From assembly GCA_024244705.1 (NCBI GenBank), contig JAAEOK010000042.1, positions 1-64,000 on the forward strand: a stretch of 64,000 bases of DNA, read 5' to 3'. A program made the translations under genes and the position numbers. The DNA comes from Alphaproteobacteria bacterium. Its GTDB lineage: Bacteria > Pseudomonadota > Alphaproteobacteria > JAAEOK01. Positions 16,935-26,298 of the stretch are shown in pieces. Within the stretch, counting starts at the first letter, position 1. The number at the start of each line of letters is the position of its first letter. The notes beneath the pieces were generated by a model. The model was not told the origin of the DNA, did no database searches, and was given only the letters and a program-made list of their open reading frames with translations.

Positions 16935-17894
16935 ATGAAGCTCGGCCAAGATCTACTCTACCTCTCCAACGCCGATATCGAGGCCTGCGGGATCGGCGTC
17001 TCCGATGTTGATCGCGCGATCGAAGCGATGTTCGCCGCCAAGGCGGCCGGAACCGCCATGATGAAGCCAAAGGTCACTATCCATCCGCCTGACGGCGCGT
17101 GGTTTCTCGCCACCTCCGCCGCCCTTGGCGCGCCGCCCTTCGCCGGCGTGAAATGGGTCGGTGTCGCCGAAAACAGCGAACGCGGCCTGCCCCACATCGC
17201 CGGTCTAATCGTACTCAACGACGTCACCACGGGTATGCCGGTCGCCGCCATGGATGCGCGCTGGGTGACCGCAAAACGGACGGCGGCCATCACCGCGGTC
17301 GCCGCCCGCCGTCTTGCCCGGGCCGACAGCGCATCGATCGGCTTCATCGCCTGCGGCACCCAAGCGCACGCGCACTTGGCGGCCCTCGGCCCCCACTTTC
17401 CTTTGACGCGCCTCCGCGCCTACAGTCGCCGCTTGTCCACCGCCCAAGCATTTGCCGAACACGCGCGCGACGCCGGCCTCGATGCCGAGGCGGTCGAAGA
17501 CCCCCGTGCCGCGGTCGAAGGCATGGACATCGTGATCACCTCCACCCCGGCCGTGCCGCCGCCCGATCGGTTCCTCGACGCGGGGTGGCTCGGGCCCGGC
17601 GCGTTCGCGGGCATAGTCGATATGGGACTGCCGTGGGTCATCGAATCACTCACCGTTGTGGACAAGATCTTTACCGACGATGTCGCCCAAGCGGCGTCCG
17701 AGGGTTTGCCGGCCGAAAAACCCTATGACGGAGAAGTCGCCGATTTGGTTGCCGGAAATTCCCCGGGCCGCGAAAACGCCAAACAGCGCACGGCGCTGCT
17801 TTTCGCCGGCGTTGGCGTCGCCGATATCGCGGTGGCGGCGCTGATCTACGAACAGGCCATCAACAAGGGCATCGGCCACGTGCTGCCGCTCTAG
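16935..17894 (+). CDS. Ornithine cyclodeaminase / mu-crystallin family protein
   Basis: A 319-residue NAD(P)-binding enzyme of the ornithine cyclodeaminase, alanine dehydrogenase and ketimine reductase group. MKPKVTIHP, DARWVTAKRTAAITAVAARRLA and FIACGTQAHAHL match the substrate- and nucleotide-binding segments, although the dinucleotide loop is CGTQAHA rather than the common GTGxQA. Possible reactions are amino-acid cyclodeamination, imine reduction or amino-acid dehydrogenation; the sequence does not decide. GGAG lies 8 bases before the ATG. It is flanked on both sides by paralogous methyltransferase genes, which is unusual and suggests a shared small-molecule pathway. Confidence 0.86.
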   Translation: MKLGQDLLYLSNADIEACGIGVSDVDRAIEAMFAAKAAGTAMMKPKVTIHPPDGAWFLATSAALGAPPFAGVKWVGVAENSERGLPHIAGLIVLNDVTTGMPVAAMDARWVTAKRTAAITAVAARRLARADSASIGFIACGTQAHAHLAALGPHFPLTRLRAYSRRLSTAQAFAEHARDAGLDAEAVEDPRAAVEGMDIVITSTPAVPPPDRFLDAGWLGPGAFAGIVDMGLPWVIESLTVVDKIFTDDVAQAASEGLPAEKPYDGEVADLVAGNSPGRENAKQRTALLFAGVGVADIAVAALIYEQAINKGIGHVLPL

Positions 17895-17911
17895 GCCGTC
17901 GCCAGGGACCG

Positions 17912-18724
17912 CTAGGACGGCACTCGGTAGAGCAATCTCATATATTGTTTCTTGTGGCGAAAATCGTCGCTGTCGAGATAACCGCGGCGCACCTGGAACT
18001 TCGCGATTTGCTTGCGCATCAGCCATCGGCCGAGTTTGAAAAGCATGGGATGCTTTTCCGTCACCACATCGCGACCGAGCTCGACGCCGGGAACGATGTG
18101 GTCGTCGACGAGCGCGCGCGCGAATTCGAGGGTCGGCAAAACCTGTTCGGTGATGTTTTCCTCCCGCTCAAGCACGAAGCCGCGCGAGGCGGCGTCCTCG
18201 AGGAACTCGGCCAGCGGATGGCACCCTTCGGTGGACGGCGTGCCGTCATTGTGGAGGACGAAATAATCGGCGATCAACAGGTAGCCGCCGGAGCAAACCT
18301 GACGCAATTTTTCGAATATGGCCGGACGTTGAATGTATTGGCAGGATTCGCTCATCAGGACCAGATCGAACCGCTCATCGCTATCGAGGTCCTCGAACCG
18401 GGCGAGCCGGCAGGGCAAGGAGGTCCGTTCCTCGAAGATACGCTTTTGATAGGAATCCGGGGTCAACGCCACGACGTCGAACCCCGCCTTGGACAATCGC
18501 AGGGCGGTCGCACCGGTGCCGCAGCCGACGTCGAGGACACGTTGGACACCGGCGGGTATCCATTGGATCAGAACGTCGGTATAGCGAATCTGTGCAAGTT
18601 TGAGGTTCTCGAAAGTGGTGGCCTCGCCGTTCCATAACCCATAGTGCAAGTGATCGAGTCCCAGCACAGCATGGTAGAATTTGAGGCTGTAATTGACCTC
18701 CGCATCGATCGCCTTGCCGCCCAT
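17912..18724 (-). CDS. Class I SAM-dependent methyltransferase, copy 2
   Basis: A 270-residue paralogue of the protein at 15881-16702. Shared features are VLGLDHLHYGLWNGE near the N terminus, motif I VLDVGCGTG, ALTPDSYQK, FDLVLMSESCQYI, GGYLLIADYFVL and a similar C-terminal helix ending in aromatic-basic residues. Because the two differ throughout, they are probably old duplicates with different substrates or successive methylations. AAGGA lies about 9 bases before the ATG at 18724. It is convergent with the ornithine-cyclodeaminase-like gene, ending 17 bases after it, and divergent from the DsbA-like gene. Confidence 0.85.
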   Translation of the reverse strand: MGGKAIDAEVNYSLKFYHAVLGLDHLHYGLWNGEATTFENLKLAQIRYTDVLIQWIPAGVQRVLDVGCGTGATALRLSKAGFDVVALTPDSYQKRIFEERTSLPCRLARFEDLDSDERFDLVLMSESCQYIQRPAIFEKLRQVCSGGYLLIADYFVLHNDGTPSTEGCHPLAEFLEDAASRGFVLEREENITEQVLPTLEFARALVDDHIVPGVELGRDVVTEKHPMLFKLGRWLMRKQIAKFQVRRGYLDSDDFRHKKQYMRLLYRVPS

Positions 18725-18834
18725 CACTGGGAGTCCTTGTCGAATATTGAATTGGCTGCAATATCATGGTTTGTGATTGGTTGGGCAACCGCCAAACGCA
18801 CGACCGACAAAACACTTATCAAACGGAATGTGCC

Positions 18835-19524
18835 ATGACCGAGGCTGATACCAATCCAACGACGGTGCCGATCCGTATCGATGTCGTCTCCGACGTCGTC
18901 TGTCCCTGGTGCTATATCGGGAAGCGGCGCCTCGAACGCGCCCTCGCTGAGGCCAACCTTCCGAGCGTCGAAATCGGTTGGCGGCCATTCCAGCTCAATC
19001 CGGATATGCCACGGGACGGCATGGATCGGCGTGAGTATTTGAGCGAAAAATTCGGCGGTGACGGTTCCGGTGGCACCGTCTACGACGCGGTCCGGGCGGC
19101 CGGCGACGCCGAACAGATTCCCTTCGACTTCACTCGGATCGAGCGCCAGCCCAATACCGTGAAGGCGCATCGCCTTATCCACTATGCCGGTGAAAAGGGC
19201 GTGCAGGACGCGGTCGTCGAAGGTCTGTTCCTGGCCTATTTCACGGCTGGGCAAGACATTGGCGAGACCGAACCATTGGTCGCTGTCGCCGTCGCCGCCG
19301 AGCTCGATGGCGACGAGGTGCGCGCCTACCTCGAGAGCGACGCCGATGTGGAGCGCATTCGTTCGGAAGATCAAGTCGCCCGCCAGATCGGAGTTCAGGG
19401 CGTGCCTTGCTTCATCGTCAACCGCAAATACGCGGTCTCGGGCGCCCAGGATCCGGGCGTATTTCTTCAGGTCTTCGACACCATCGCCAAGACGGAAGAA
19501 GAGGCAGAGCCGGCGGCCGAGTAA
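18835..19524 (+). CDS. DsbA-family oxidoreductase (FrnE-like)
   Basis: A 229-residue thioredoxin-fold protein of the FrnE/2-hydroxychromene-2-carboxylate isomerase group. The redox motif CPWC is at 23-26, just after the first strand, and the cis-Pro segment GVQGVPCFIVN comes near residue 190. There is no signal peptide, so it acts in the cytoplasm, probably in thiol-disulfide exchange or stress protection. The helical insert between the two halves of the fold has the usual length. The gene stands alone, divergent from a methyltransferase and convergent with mfd. Confidence 0.88.
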   Translation: MTEADTNPTTVPIRIDVVSDVVCPWCYIGKRRLERALAEANLPSVEIGWRPFQLNPDMPRDGMDRREYLSEKFGGDGSGGTVYDAVRAAGDAEQIPFDFTRIERQPNTVKAHRLIHYAGEKGVQDAVVEGLFLAYFTAGQDIGETEPLVAVAVAAELDGDEVRAYLESDADVERIRSEDQVARQIGVQGVPCFIVNRKYAVSGAQDPGVFLQVFDTIAKTEEEAEPAAE

Positions 19525-19555
19525 ACTGGATCCCGCGAATCGCTCGGGCCCAATT

Positions 19556-22500
19556 CTATCGTCCGGAGGGTCGGGCCTCGGAAGCCAGTTTTGCCAACCG
19601 CTTCATCAGATACAGAACGCCCTCGAGGCGTTGGTCGGCGTCGTCCCAGACCCGGCGGTAGACCAACTTATGGTCGGGCCGCAGTTTGACCACGCCCGCC
19701 GCGTCATTGATGAAGGTGACCAATCCGGCCGGATCGGCGAACCGGTTTTCATGGAAGGAAACCAGTGCTCCTTTTGGGCCGGCTTCGATGCGGTCGACAC
19801 CGGCCGCACGACAAAGCGCCTTGATCGATACGATCTGCAGCAGGTTGTCCGCTTCTTCGGGAAGCGGGCCGAAGCGGTCGACAAGCTCGGCGGCAAATCC
19901 GTCGATCTCGTCACTCTGGCGAAGATGGGCAATGCGCCGATAAAGGCTCAATCTCAATCCGAGATCCGGCACATAGGTGTCGGGGAGCAACACCGGCATA
20001 CCGATGGTGATCTGCGGCGACCACGCCTCCTCCGCCGCCGCCGCCTCGCCGCCGGTTTCCTCTCGGGCCGCCGCCACCGCCTCCTCCAGCATCTGTTGAT
20101 AGAGCTCGATGCCGACCTCGCGGATATGCCCCGATTGCTCATCGCCAAGCAAATTGCCGGCGCCGCGGATGTCGAGGTCGTAGCTTGCCAGACTGAAACC
20201 CGCGCCCAGGCTGTCGAGGGTCTGCATGACTTGAAGCCGTTTTTCCGCCGGTCCGGTCAGAAGCTTTCCGGGCGGTAACGTCAGATAGGCATAGGCGCGG
20301 GTCTTGGCGCGGCCGACACGGCCCCGGAGCTGATAGAGCTGGGCCAGGCCGAACAAATCGGCGCGATGGATAACCAACGTATTGACACGCGGCAGGTCGA
20401 GGCCGGATTCGATGATATTGGTCGACAGGAGAACATCATAGGTGCCGTCGTAGAACGCGGTCATCGCCGCCTCGAGTTCGCCGACACGCATTCGCCCATG
20501 GGCGGTGACGATCTTGACCTCGGGCACCAATTTTTCGAGCCGCTCCCGCAGACGCGGCATGTCCTCGATACGCGGGCACACATAGAAGGTTTGACCGCCG
20601 CGGTATTGCTCTCGCAGGACGGCTTCCCGCACGACCACCGGGTCGTAGGGCATGACGAACGTGCGCACCGCCAGACGGTCCGCCGGGGGTGACGCGATTA
20701 GGCTGAGATCGCGCACGCCGGTCAGAGCGAGCTGCAACGTTCTGGGAATCGGCGTCGCGGTAAGAGTCAGGACGTGGACATCCGTGCGGAGACTCTTGAG
20801 GCGTTCCTTCTGTCGAACGCCGAAGTGCTGCTCTTCGTCGACGACAAGGAGCCCGAGGTTGGCGAATTCGATCGTTCTCGCCAGCAGCGCTTGGGTTCCG
20901 ACCACGATGTCGACCGTTCCGTCGGCGATGCCCACCTTGGTCGCGTTCGCGTCCTTTGTCGTGACCAAGCGGGACAACTGCGCGATGTTGACCGGAAACC
21001 CCGCGAATCGTTGACGAAAGACCTGGTGGTGCTGTCGTGCGAGCAAGGTTGTCGGCACGACGACGGCGACCTGAAATCCGGACATCACCGCCGAAAAGGC
21101 AGCGCGCAGGGCGACTTCGGTCTTGCCGAATCCGACGTCGCCGCAGATCAGCCGGTCCATCGGCCGACCATTGGCGAGATCGCTAAGCGTATCCTCGATC
21201 GACCGCGCCTGGTCCTCGGTTTCCGCGAAGGCGAAGCGCGAGCAGAATTCGTCGTAAAGCCCGCTGTCGATTTGCATCGGCGTGATCTTCTTTAGTGCCC
21301 GCTGGGCGGCAATCCTGATCAGCGACTCGGCAATGTCGGCGAGGCGCCCCTTGACCCTCGATTTGCGTGCCTGCCAGCCGGCTCCGCCGAGCCGGTCCAG
21401 GGTGACGGTCGCCGTCTCCGAGCCAAACCGCGACACGACATCGAGGTTCTCGACGGGCAAGAACAGCTTGTCGCCGCCGTCGTAAACGAGGTGCAGACAG
21501 TCGTGCGGGGCGCCATCGACCTCGATCGTCTCCAGACCCTTGAACCGCCCAATCCCATGCTCCGCATGGACGACCAGGTCGCCCGCGGTGAGCGTCGACA
21601 CTTCCCTGATGAAATCCTCCGGGCGTCGGCGGCGCTTCGCGGCACGTGACAGCCGATCACCGAGAATGTCCTGCTCGCTGATAATGGCGATTTCGCCGCG
21701 TTCGAACCCATGCTCCAGCGGGAGCACGCTCAGGGTCACGGAAGCCGTCGATCCGTTGACGATATCCGGCCACGAATCGGCAGACCGAAGGACACCCAGT
21801 CCATGGGCGTTCAAGATATGGCCGAGCCGTTCACGGGATCCCTCGCTGAAGGCCGCGACGACCACGCGGCGCCCGGTGTCCCGCAATTCGGTGATATACG
21901 CTACGGCGGCATCGTAGAGATTGGTATCGGGGCTGTTGCGCTCGGGGGCAAAATCACGACCGACGCGGCCGCCGGCATCGACGGCATCGGGTTCCGCATA
22001 GGGGCTAAGCCGGACCCGGGGCCGCTCGCCGATCAATGTCCGCCAATCGGTCTCGTCGAGAAAGAGAGTACCGATCGGCACCGGATAGTAAGCCCGGTCA
22101 TCGGGCGCACCGGTGTCGTGGGTCCGCCGCGCTTCGTAATATTCCTCGATCAACTCCCACCGCGCCACGCGGGCTTCTTCAAACTGGGGATCGAACGACA
22201 TCACCGCGCCGGGCAGGTAGTCGCAGAGCGTCGATAGCTGTGGATAGAACAACGGCAGCCAATGCTCCATGCCGGGATGGCGGCGGCCGGCGCTGACCGC
22301 TTCGTAGAAGGGGTCGGAATCGACCGCCCGCCCCGCGAGCTCCCGATATCCGGTGCGAAAACGTGTAATCGATTCGGAACTGAAGACAAGCTCGCTGACC
22401 GGGCGCAAGGTGAGCATTTTCCGTTTTCGCAGGGTACGCTGGCTCAACGGATCGAAGGCACGCATGCCTTCGATGGTGTCGCCGAACAAGTCGAGCCGAA

Positions 22501-23062
22501 TCGGCTCGGGCTCCCCGGTCGGAAAGATATCTACGATGCCTCCCCTGATCGCATATTCGCCCGGCTCGCGCACGGTCTCGGCGCGGTAGTAGCCATTACT
22601 TGCAAGAAAGGTCTGGAGCAGATCGCGATCGAGTTCCGCGCCCGAAGCCAGCTCGAAGGTCGCATTGGCGAGGATCGGCGGCGGGGGTACGCGCTGTAGG
22701 ACAGCGCTGACGGTGGTGACGACAACCAACGGATCCGCCTCGTCGTCGCGCCGATCGGCCAGCTTACTCAGGGTCGACACACGGTGCGCGGCTACCGTGC
22801 CATGCGGCGACGCGCGATCGTAAGGCAGGCAGTCCCAGGCCGGGATCGTCAAACAGGTGAGACCGGGTGAGAAGTAACCGATCAGGTCCCGTAACTGGCT
22901 CATACGGACGTCGTCCCGGGCGATATGGAGTACCGGGTGCGGTGCCGCCTTATCGGCGATCTCGGCAAGGACTTGCGCGTCGACGCCCTCAGGCGCCCGG
23001 CCGACCGTAACAATCCCCGATAGTTCAGAGAATAAATTATTGTTAAACAAACTATTACTCAC
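19556..23062 (-). CDS. mfd: Transcription-repair coupling factor Mfd
   Basis: The complete 1168-residue Mfd, a DNA translocase that removes RNA polymerase stalled at lesions and recruits UvrA. The N-terminal UvrB-like part, the CarD-like RNA polymerase-interacting domain (DLVVHAEHGIGRFKG), the helicase core with Walker A GDVGFGKTE and DEEQHFG, the TRG-type relay region (QLRGRVGRAKTRAYAYL) and the C-terminal D7 domain are all in order. The GTG start at 23062 overlaps the stop of sdhE by eight bases, so the two are translationally coupled. An sdhE-mfd pair beside divergent recG is a common alphaproteobacterial arrangement. Confidence 0.97.
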   Translation of the reverse strand: MSNSLFNNNLFSELSGIVTVGRAPEGVDAQVLAEIADKAAPHPVLHIARDDVRMSQLRDLIGYFSPGLTCLTIPAWDCLPYDRASPHGTVAAHRVSTLSKLADRRDDEADPLVVVTTVSAVLQRVPPPPILANATFELASGAELDRDLLQTFLASNGYYRAETVREPGEYAIRGGIVDIFPTGEPEPIRLDLFGDTIEGMRAFDPLSQRTLRKRKMLTLRPVSELVFSSESITRFRTGYRELAGRAVDSDPFYEAVSAGRRHPGMEHWLPLFYPQLSTLCDYLPGAVMSFDPQFEEARVARWELIEEYYEARRTHDTGAPDDRAYYPVPIGTLFLDETDWRTLIGERPRVRLSPYAEPDAVDAGGRVGRDFAPERNSPDTNLYDAAVAYITELRDTGRRVVVAAFSEGSRERLGHILNAHGLGVLRSADSWPDIVNGSTASVTLSVLPLEHGFERGEIAIISEQDILGDRLSRAAKRRRRPEDFIREVSTLTAGDLVVHAEHGIGRFKGLETIEVDGAPHDCLHLVYDGGDKLFLPVENLDVVSRFGSETATVTLDRLGGAGWQARKSRVKGRLADIAESLIRIAAQRALKKITPMQIDSGLYDEFCSRFAFAETEDQARSIEDTLSDLANGRPMDRLICGDVGFGKTEVALRAAFSAVMSGFQVAVVVPTTLLARQHHQVFRQRFAGFPVNIAQLSRLVTTKDANATKVGIADGTVDIVVGTQALLARTIEFANLGLLVVDEEQHFGVRQKERLKSLRTDVHVLTLTATPIPRTLQLALTGVRDLSLIASPPADRLAVRTFVMPYDPVVVREAVLREQYRGGQTFYVCPRIEDMPRLRERLEKLVPEVKIVTAHGRMRVGELEAAMTAFYDGTYDVLLSTNIIESGLDLPRVNTLVIHRADLFGLAQLYQLRGRVGRAKTRAYAYLTLPPGKLLTGPAEKRLQVMQTLDSLGAGFSLASYDLDIRGAGNLLGDEQSGHIREVGIELYQQMLEEAVAAAREETGGEAAAAEEAWSPQITIGMPVLLPDTYVPDLGLRLSLYRRIAHLRQSDEIDGFAAELVDRFGPLPEEADNLLQIVSIKALCRAAGVDRIEAGPKGALVSFHENRFADPAGLVTFINDAAGVVKLRPDHKLVYRRVWDDADQRLEGVLYLMKRLAKLASEARPSGR

Positions 23063-23318
23063 TGAACTTAAAGTTGATTAGCAGATGTAGAACGTCGCTG
23101 GCCTCGGCTGGCGGCGGCGACTCTCGGCCGGTGATCCAGTTGTAGAGATCGGGGTCGCTATTCTCGAGCAGGCGCTCGAACCGGTCCAACTGGCCGCTGT
23201 CGAAAGTGCTTAGGTTTCGTGTCGCGAACCGGCCCAGCATCAAATCCATCTCGCGCGTACCCCGGTGCCAGCAGCGAAACAAGAGTCTTTTGCGGCGTAT
23301 CGCGTCGTCTGATGCCAT
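23055..23318 (-). CDS. sdhE: Succinate dehydrogenase assembly factor SdhE
   Basis: An 87-residue member of the SdhE/SDHAF2 family, which assists covalent FAD attachment to the flavoprotein subunits SdhA and FrdA. The signature RGxxExD appears as HRGTREMDLML, preceded by the basic KRLLFRCWHRG strand and followed by LYNWITGRE. The length is standard. It is the first gene of the unit with mfd, which it overlaps by eight bases, and a promoter-like pair lies just upstream. Confidence 0.93.
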   Translation of the reverse strand: MASDDAIRRKRLLFRCWHRGTREMDLMLGRFATRNLSTFDSGQLDRFERLLENSDPDLYNWITGRESPPPAEASDVLHLLINFKFSE

Positions 23319-23344
23319 ATTGCCCGCCTGTTTGGTCCGCGTAG

Positions 23345-23373
23345 GATATAGAGCCTGCGCGTCGTACTGTCAG
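23345..23373 (-). promoter_or_regulatory. Putative sigma-70 promoter for sdhE-mfd
   Basis: Read on the minus strand, CTGACA (23368-23373) and TATATC (23345-23350) are separated by 17 bases, close to the consensus -35 and -10 hexamers. They lie 27 bases and more before the sdhE start in the 72-base gap to recG. Confidence 0.45.
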
Positions 23374-23390
23374 CTATGCTGTGAAGTGTC

Positions 23391-25472
23391 ATGCGCCCGG
23401 CCCTTTTGTTCGACCTGTTCGCTCCCATCACGACGCTCGGCGGCGTCGGTCCCCGTGTTGCCGCATTGATCGAAAAGGTCGCGGGCGCCCGTGTTGTCGA
23501 TTTGTTGTGGCACCTTCCAACCGGTCTGATCGATCGCAGCTACAGCCCCAAAATTGCCGAAGCTCGGGTCGGTTCGATCGCCACCATGACCGTGCGAGTC
23601 CTGGATCATCGGCCGTCTCGGGCGGCGCGTCAGCCCTACCGCGTCCGATGCGCCGATGAGACCGGAGAGCTCATTCTGATATTCTTCCATGCGCGGCCCG
23701 ACTATCTGTCCAAGGCGCTCCCCCCGGGTGAAGTTCGCATCGTCAGCGGGACGATCGAGGCCTATGGCGGTCAACTCCAGATGACCCATCCGGACCATAT
23801 CGGGACGGTCGACGACTTGGCGTCGCTGGCGGGCGTCGAACCGGTCTATGGGCTCACCGCCGGCTTGTCGCTGAAGGTCATGGGCCGCGCCGTACATAAC
23901 GCATTGGCGGTGGCACCGGAACTCGCCGAATGGATCGATCCGGCGTGGCGCCGCCAGCAGGCCTGGGCCGGGTGGCGCGAATCCGTAATCCAGGCACATT
24001 CGCCCGAGCACGAGAACGATCTTCTTCCGCAATCGCCGGCGCGTGCCCGCCTCGCTTACGACGAGCTTTTGGCGAGCCAGCTTGCCCTGCTCCTGGTCCG
24101 CGCTCAGGTCCGCCGTCAACGGGGCCGCAGCACCGCCGGGGACGGCCGCATGCGATCGGACGTGGAAAGCATCCTGCCCTTTACGCTTACCGTTTCTCAA
24201 CGCCAGGCGGTTGCCGATATCGTCGCGGACCTGGCGTCGGATAATCGGATGCTGCGGTTGCTCCAGGGCGATGTCGGAAGCGGCAAGACGGTGGTCGCCT
24301 TGATGGCGATGCTCAACGCGGTCGAAGTTGGCCGCCAGGCCGCTCTGATGGCACCGACTGAAATCCTGGCGAGCCAGCATTTTGCGACCATCAAGCCGCT
24401 CGCCGATTCACTGGGGGTCGACGTCGTACTCCTGACCGGGCGCGATCGCGGCAAGGCCCGGACGTCGATTGTCGAGCGAATCAAGGACGGCGACATTCCG
24501 CTCGTCGTCGGAACCCATGCTTTGTTTCAGGACGACATCGCGTTCAAGGATCTTGCGCTCGCGGTGGTCGACGAGCAGCACCGGTTCGGTGTTCACCAAC
24601 GCATGATGCTGGCCGGCAAAGGACGCGGCGTGGATATCCTGGTCATGACCGCGACACCGATCCCGCGGACACTATTGCTCGCTGCCTACGGCGATATGGA
24701 CGTCTCTCGGCTCAGTGAAAAACCTGCCGGGCGGCGCCCGGTCACGACCCGCACGGTCTCGCTTAGCCGTCTCGAAGACGTGGTGGCGGCAGTCGGACGG
24801 GCGCTCGACGGCGGCGACAAGGTCTATTGGGTATGTCCTTTGGTCGAGGATTCGGAGGTCGTCGATCTCGCCGCCGCGACGGAGCGCTACGACCACCTCG
24901 TATCGCTGTTCGGCGATCGCGTCGGTCTCGTCCATGGACGCATGAAGGGGAAAGAGAAGGATCGGGTGATGGCCGCCTTTGCGGCCGGCTCGACGGATAT
25001 TCTGGTGGCCACGACGGTGATCGAGGTCGGCGTCGACGTCCCGGCTGCGACGATCATGGTAGTCGAGCATGCCGAGCGTTTCGGATTGGCCCAACTCCAC
25101 CAATTGCGCGGCCGCGTTGGGCGCGGTGAGCAGGCCTCGGCCTGCCTTTTGCTCTACGCAAGCGGGATGTCCGATACTGCGCGCAAGCGCTTGAAGATCA
25201 TGCGCGAGACCGACGACGGCTTCCGCATTGCCGAGGAGGATCTGAAATTGCGCGGCGCGGGCGAAGTATTGGGGACACGGCAAAGCGGACTGCCCGACTT
25301 CCACCTCGCCGACCTCTCGGTTCACGGCGAGCTTTTGGCCGCCGCGCGCGATGACGCGAAACTCGCGCTCGAGCGCGATCCGCAGCTGAAATCGGACCGC
25401 GGGACCGCCTTGCGCACCCTACTCTATCTGTTCGAACGGGACGTTGCCGTGACCTATTTGCGCTCCGGGTAG
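23391..25472 (+). CDS. recG: ATP-dependent DNA helicase RecG
   Basis: A complete 693-residue RecG, which reverses stalled replication forks and branch-migrates Holliday junctions. The N-terminal wedge/OB domain (YRVRCADETGELILIFF) precedes the helicase core with Walker A GDVGSGKTVVALMA, the DEQHRFGVHQR box, TATPIPRT and the C-terminal LHQLRGRVGRGEQ motif VI. The length is normal. It is divergently transcribed from sdhE across 72 bases and convergent with the DUF502 gene six bases further on. Confidence 0.97.
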   Translation: MRPALLFDLFAPITTLGGVGPRVAALIEKVAGARVVDLLWHLPTGLIDRSYSPKIAEARVGSIATMTVRVLDHRPSRAARQPYRVRCADETGELILIFFHARPDYLSKALPPGEVRIVSGTIEAYGGQLQMTHPDHIGTVDDLASLAGVEPVYGLTAGLSLKVMGRAVHNALAVAPELAEWIDPAWRRQQAWAGWRESVIQAHSPEHENDLLPQSPARARLAYDELLASQLALLLVRAQVRRQRGRSTAGDGRMRSDVESILPFTLTVSQRQAVADIVADLASDNRMLRLLQGDVGSGKTVVALMAMLNAVEVGRQAALMAPTEILASQHFATIKPLADSLGVDVVLLTGRDRGKARTSIVERIKDGDIPLVVGTHALFQDDIAFKDLALAVVDEQHRFGVHQRMMLAGKGRGVDILVMTATPIPRTLLLAAYGDMDVSRLSEKPAGRRPVTTRTVSLSRLEDVVAAVGRALDGGDKVYWVCPLVEDSEVVDLAAATERYDHLVSLFGDRVGLVHGRMKGKEKDRVMAAFAAGSTDILVATTVIEVGVDVPAATIMVVEHAERFGLAQLHQLRGRVGRGEQASACLLLYASGMSDTARKRLKIMRETDDGFRIAEEDLKLRGAGEVLGTRQSGLPDFHLADLSVHGELLAAARDDAKLALERDPQLKSDRGTALRTLLYLFERDVAVTYLRSG

Positions 25473-25478
25473 GCGCCG

Positions 25479-26252
25479 CTAGGCGGCGTCGGGCTTGCGC
25501 CGCTCTTCGCGCAGCCTGCGGACCTGGTGATCCGGCAGCACGATGCCGCCGGATATGACCAGCTTCATCGCTTCCTCGATGGTCATATCGAGAATGATTA
25601 TGTCGCGTTTCGGCACGAACAAGAGATAACCCGATGTCGGGTTCGGCGTGGTCGGCAGCATGATGCTGACCAGATCGTCTTCGATGTACCGTTCGATGCC
25701 GCCTTGTTGGTAGTTTGTGACGAATCCGATTGCCCAGCATCCGGGCCGCGGATATTCGAACAGCGCGACCTCGCGAAAGGCGTTCGATTGCTGGGCCAGG
25801 ACAGTTTCGAAGATTTGTTTCGCGGCGCCATAGACGCTTCGAATGATCGGCATCCGATTGAGAACGCGCTCGCTGGTGCGAATGAATATGCGGCCGACCA
25901 AACCCGCCGTCATCGAGCCGACGAGGGTCAGGGCGACGATGAGGACGACAAGCCCCAGGCCAGGCAGAGAGAACGGCAAGTAGGTCTCGGGATTGTATTT
26001 TGCCGGGATCAGGGGAGTGACCCGGGAATCGACGAAACTCACCAACACCCAAGCGAGGTAGAGCGTTACCGCGAATGGGGCGGTGACCAGAATTCCAGCG
26101 AGGAAATAGGCGCGCAACCGGGCGCCCATCCCGACTTGGAGACTGTTCTTACCCTTCCCTATGTCGTCCGTCTCACCTTGAGCTGGCGTATCGACCTCGG
26201 TCGGGGGAGCATCCTTTTCAGGGCTCTTACGCTTTGCCACGACGCCTCTCAT
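25479..26252 (-). CDS. DUF502 family inner-membrane protein
   Basis: A 257-residue membrane protein of the DUF502 family. A charged cytoplasmic N terminus of about 40 residues is followed by a helix near LRAYFLAGILVTAPFAVTLY and a second near LGLVVLIVALTLVGSMTAGL. A soluble domain follows with the family motifs PIIRSVYGAAKQIFE, GFVTN and TPNPTSGYLLFVP. The biochemical role is unknown. The ATG at 26252 is preferred over a TTG five codons upstream, though neither has a clear ribosome site. Adjacency to recG is frequent in related bacteria. Confidence 0.88.
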   Translation of the reverse strand: MRGVVAKRKSPEKDAPPTEVDTPAQGETDDIGKGKNSLQVGMGARLRAYFLAGILVTAPFAVTLYLAWVLVSFVDSRVTPLIPAKYNPETYLPFSLPGLGLVVLIVALTLVGSMTAGLVGRIFIRTSERVLNRMPIIRSVYGAAKQIFETVLAQQSNAFREVALFEYPRPGCWAIGFVTNYQQGGIERYIEDDLVSIMLPTTPNPTSGYLLFVPKRDIIILDMTIEEAMKLVISGGIVLPDHQVRRLREERRKPDAA

Positions 26253-26298
26253 ATGGACGCAATTCAACCAAATCTATCATGGGGACCCCGGCGGCAGT

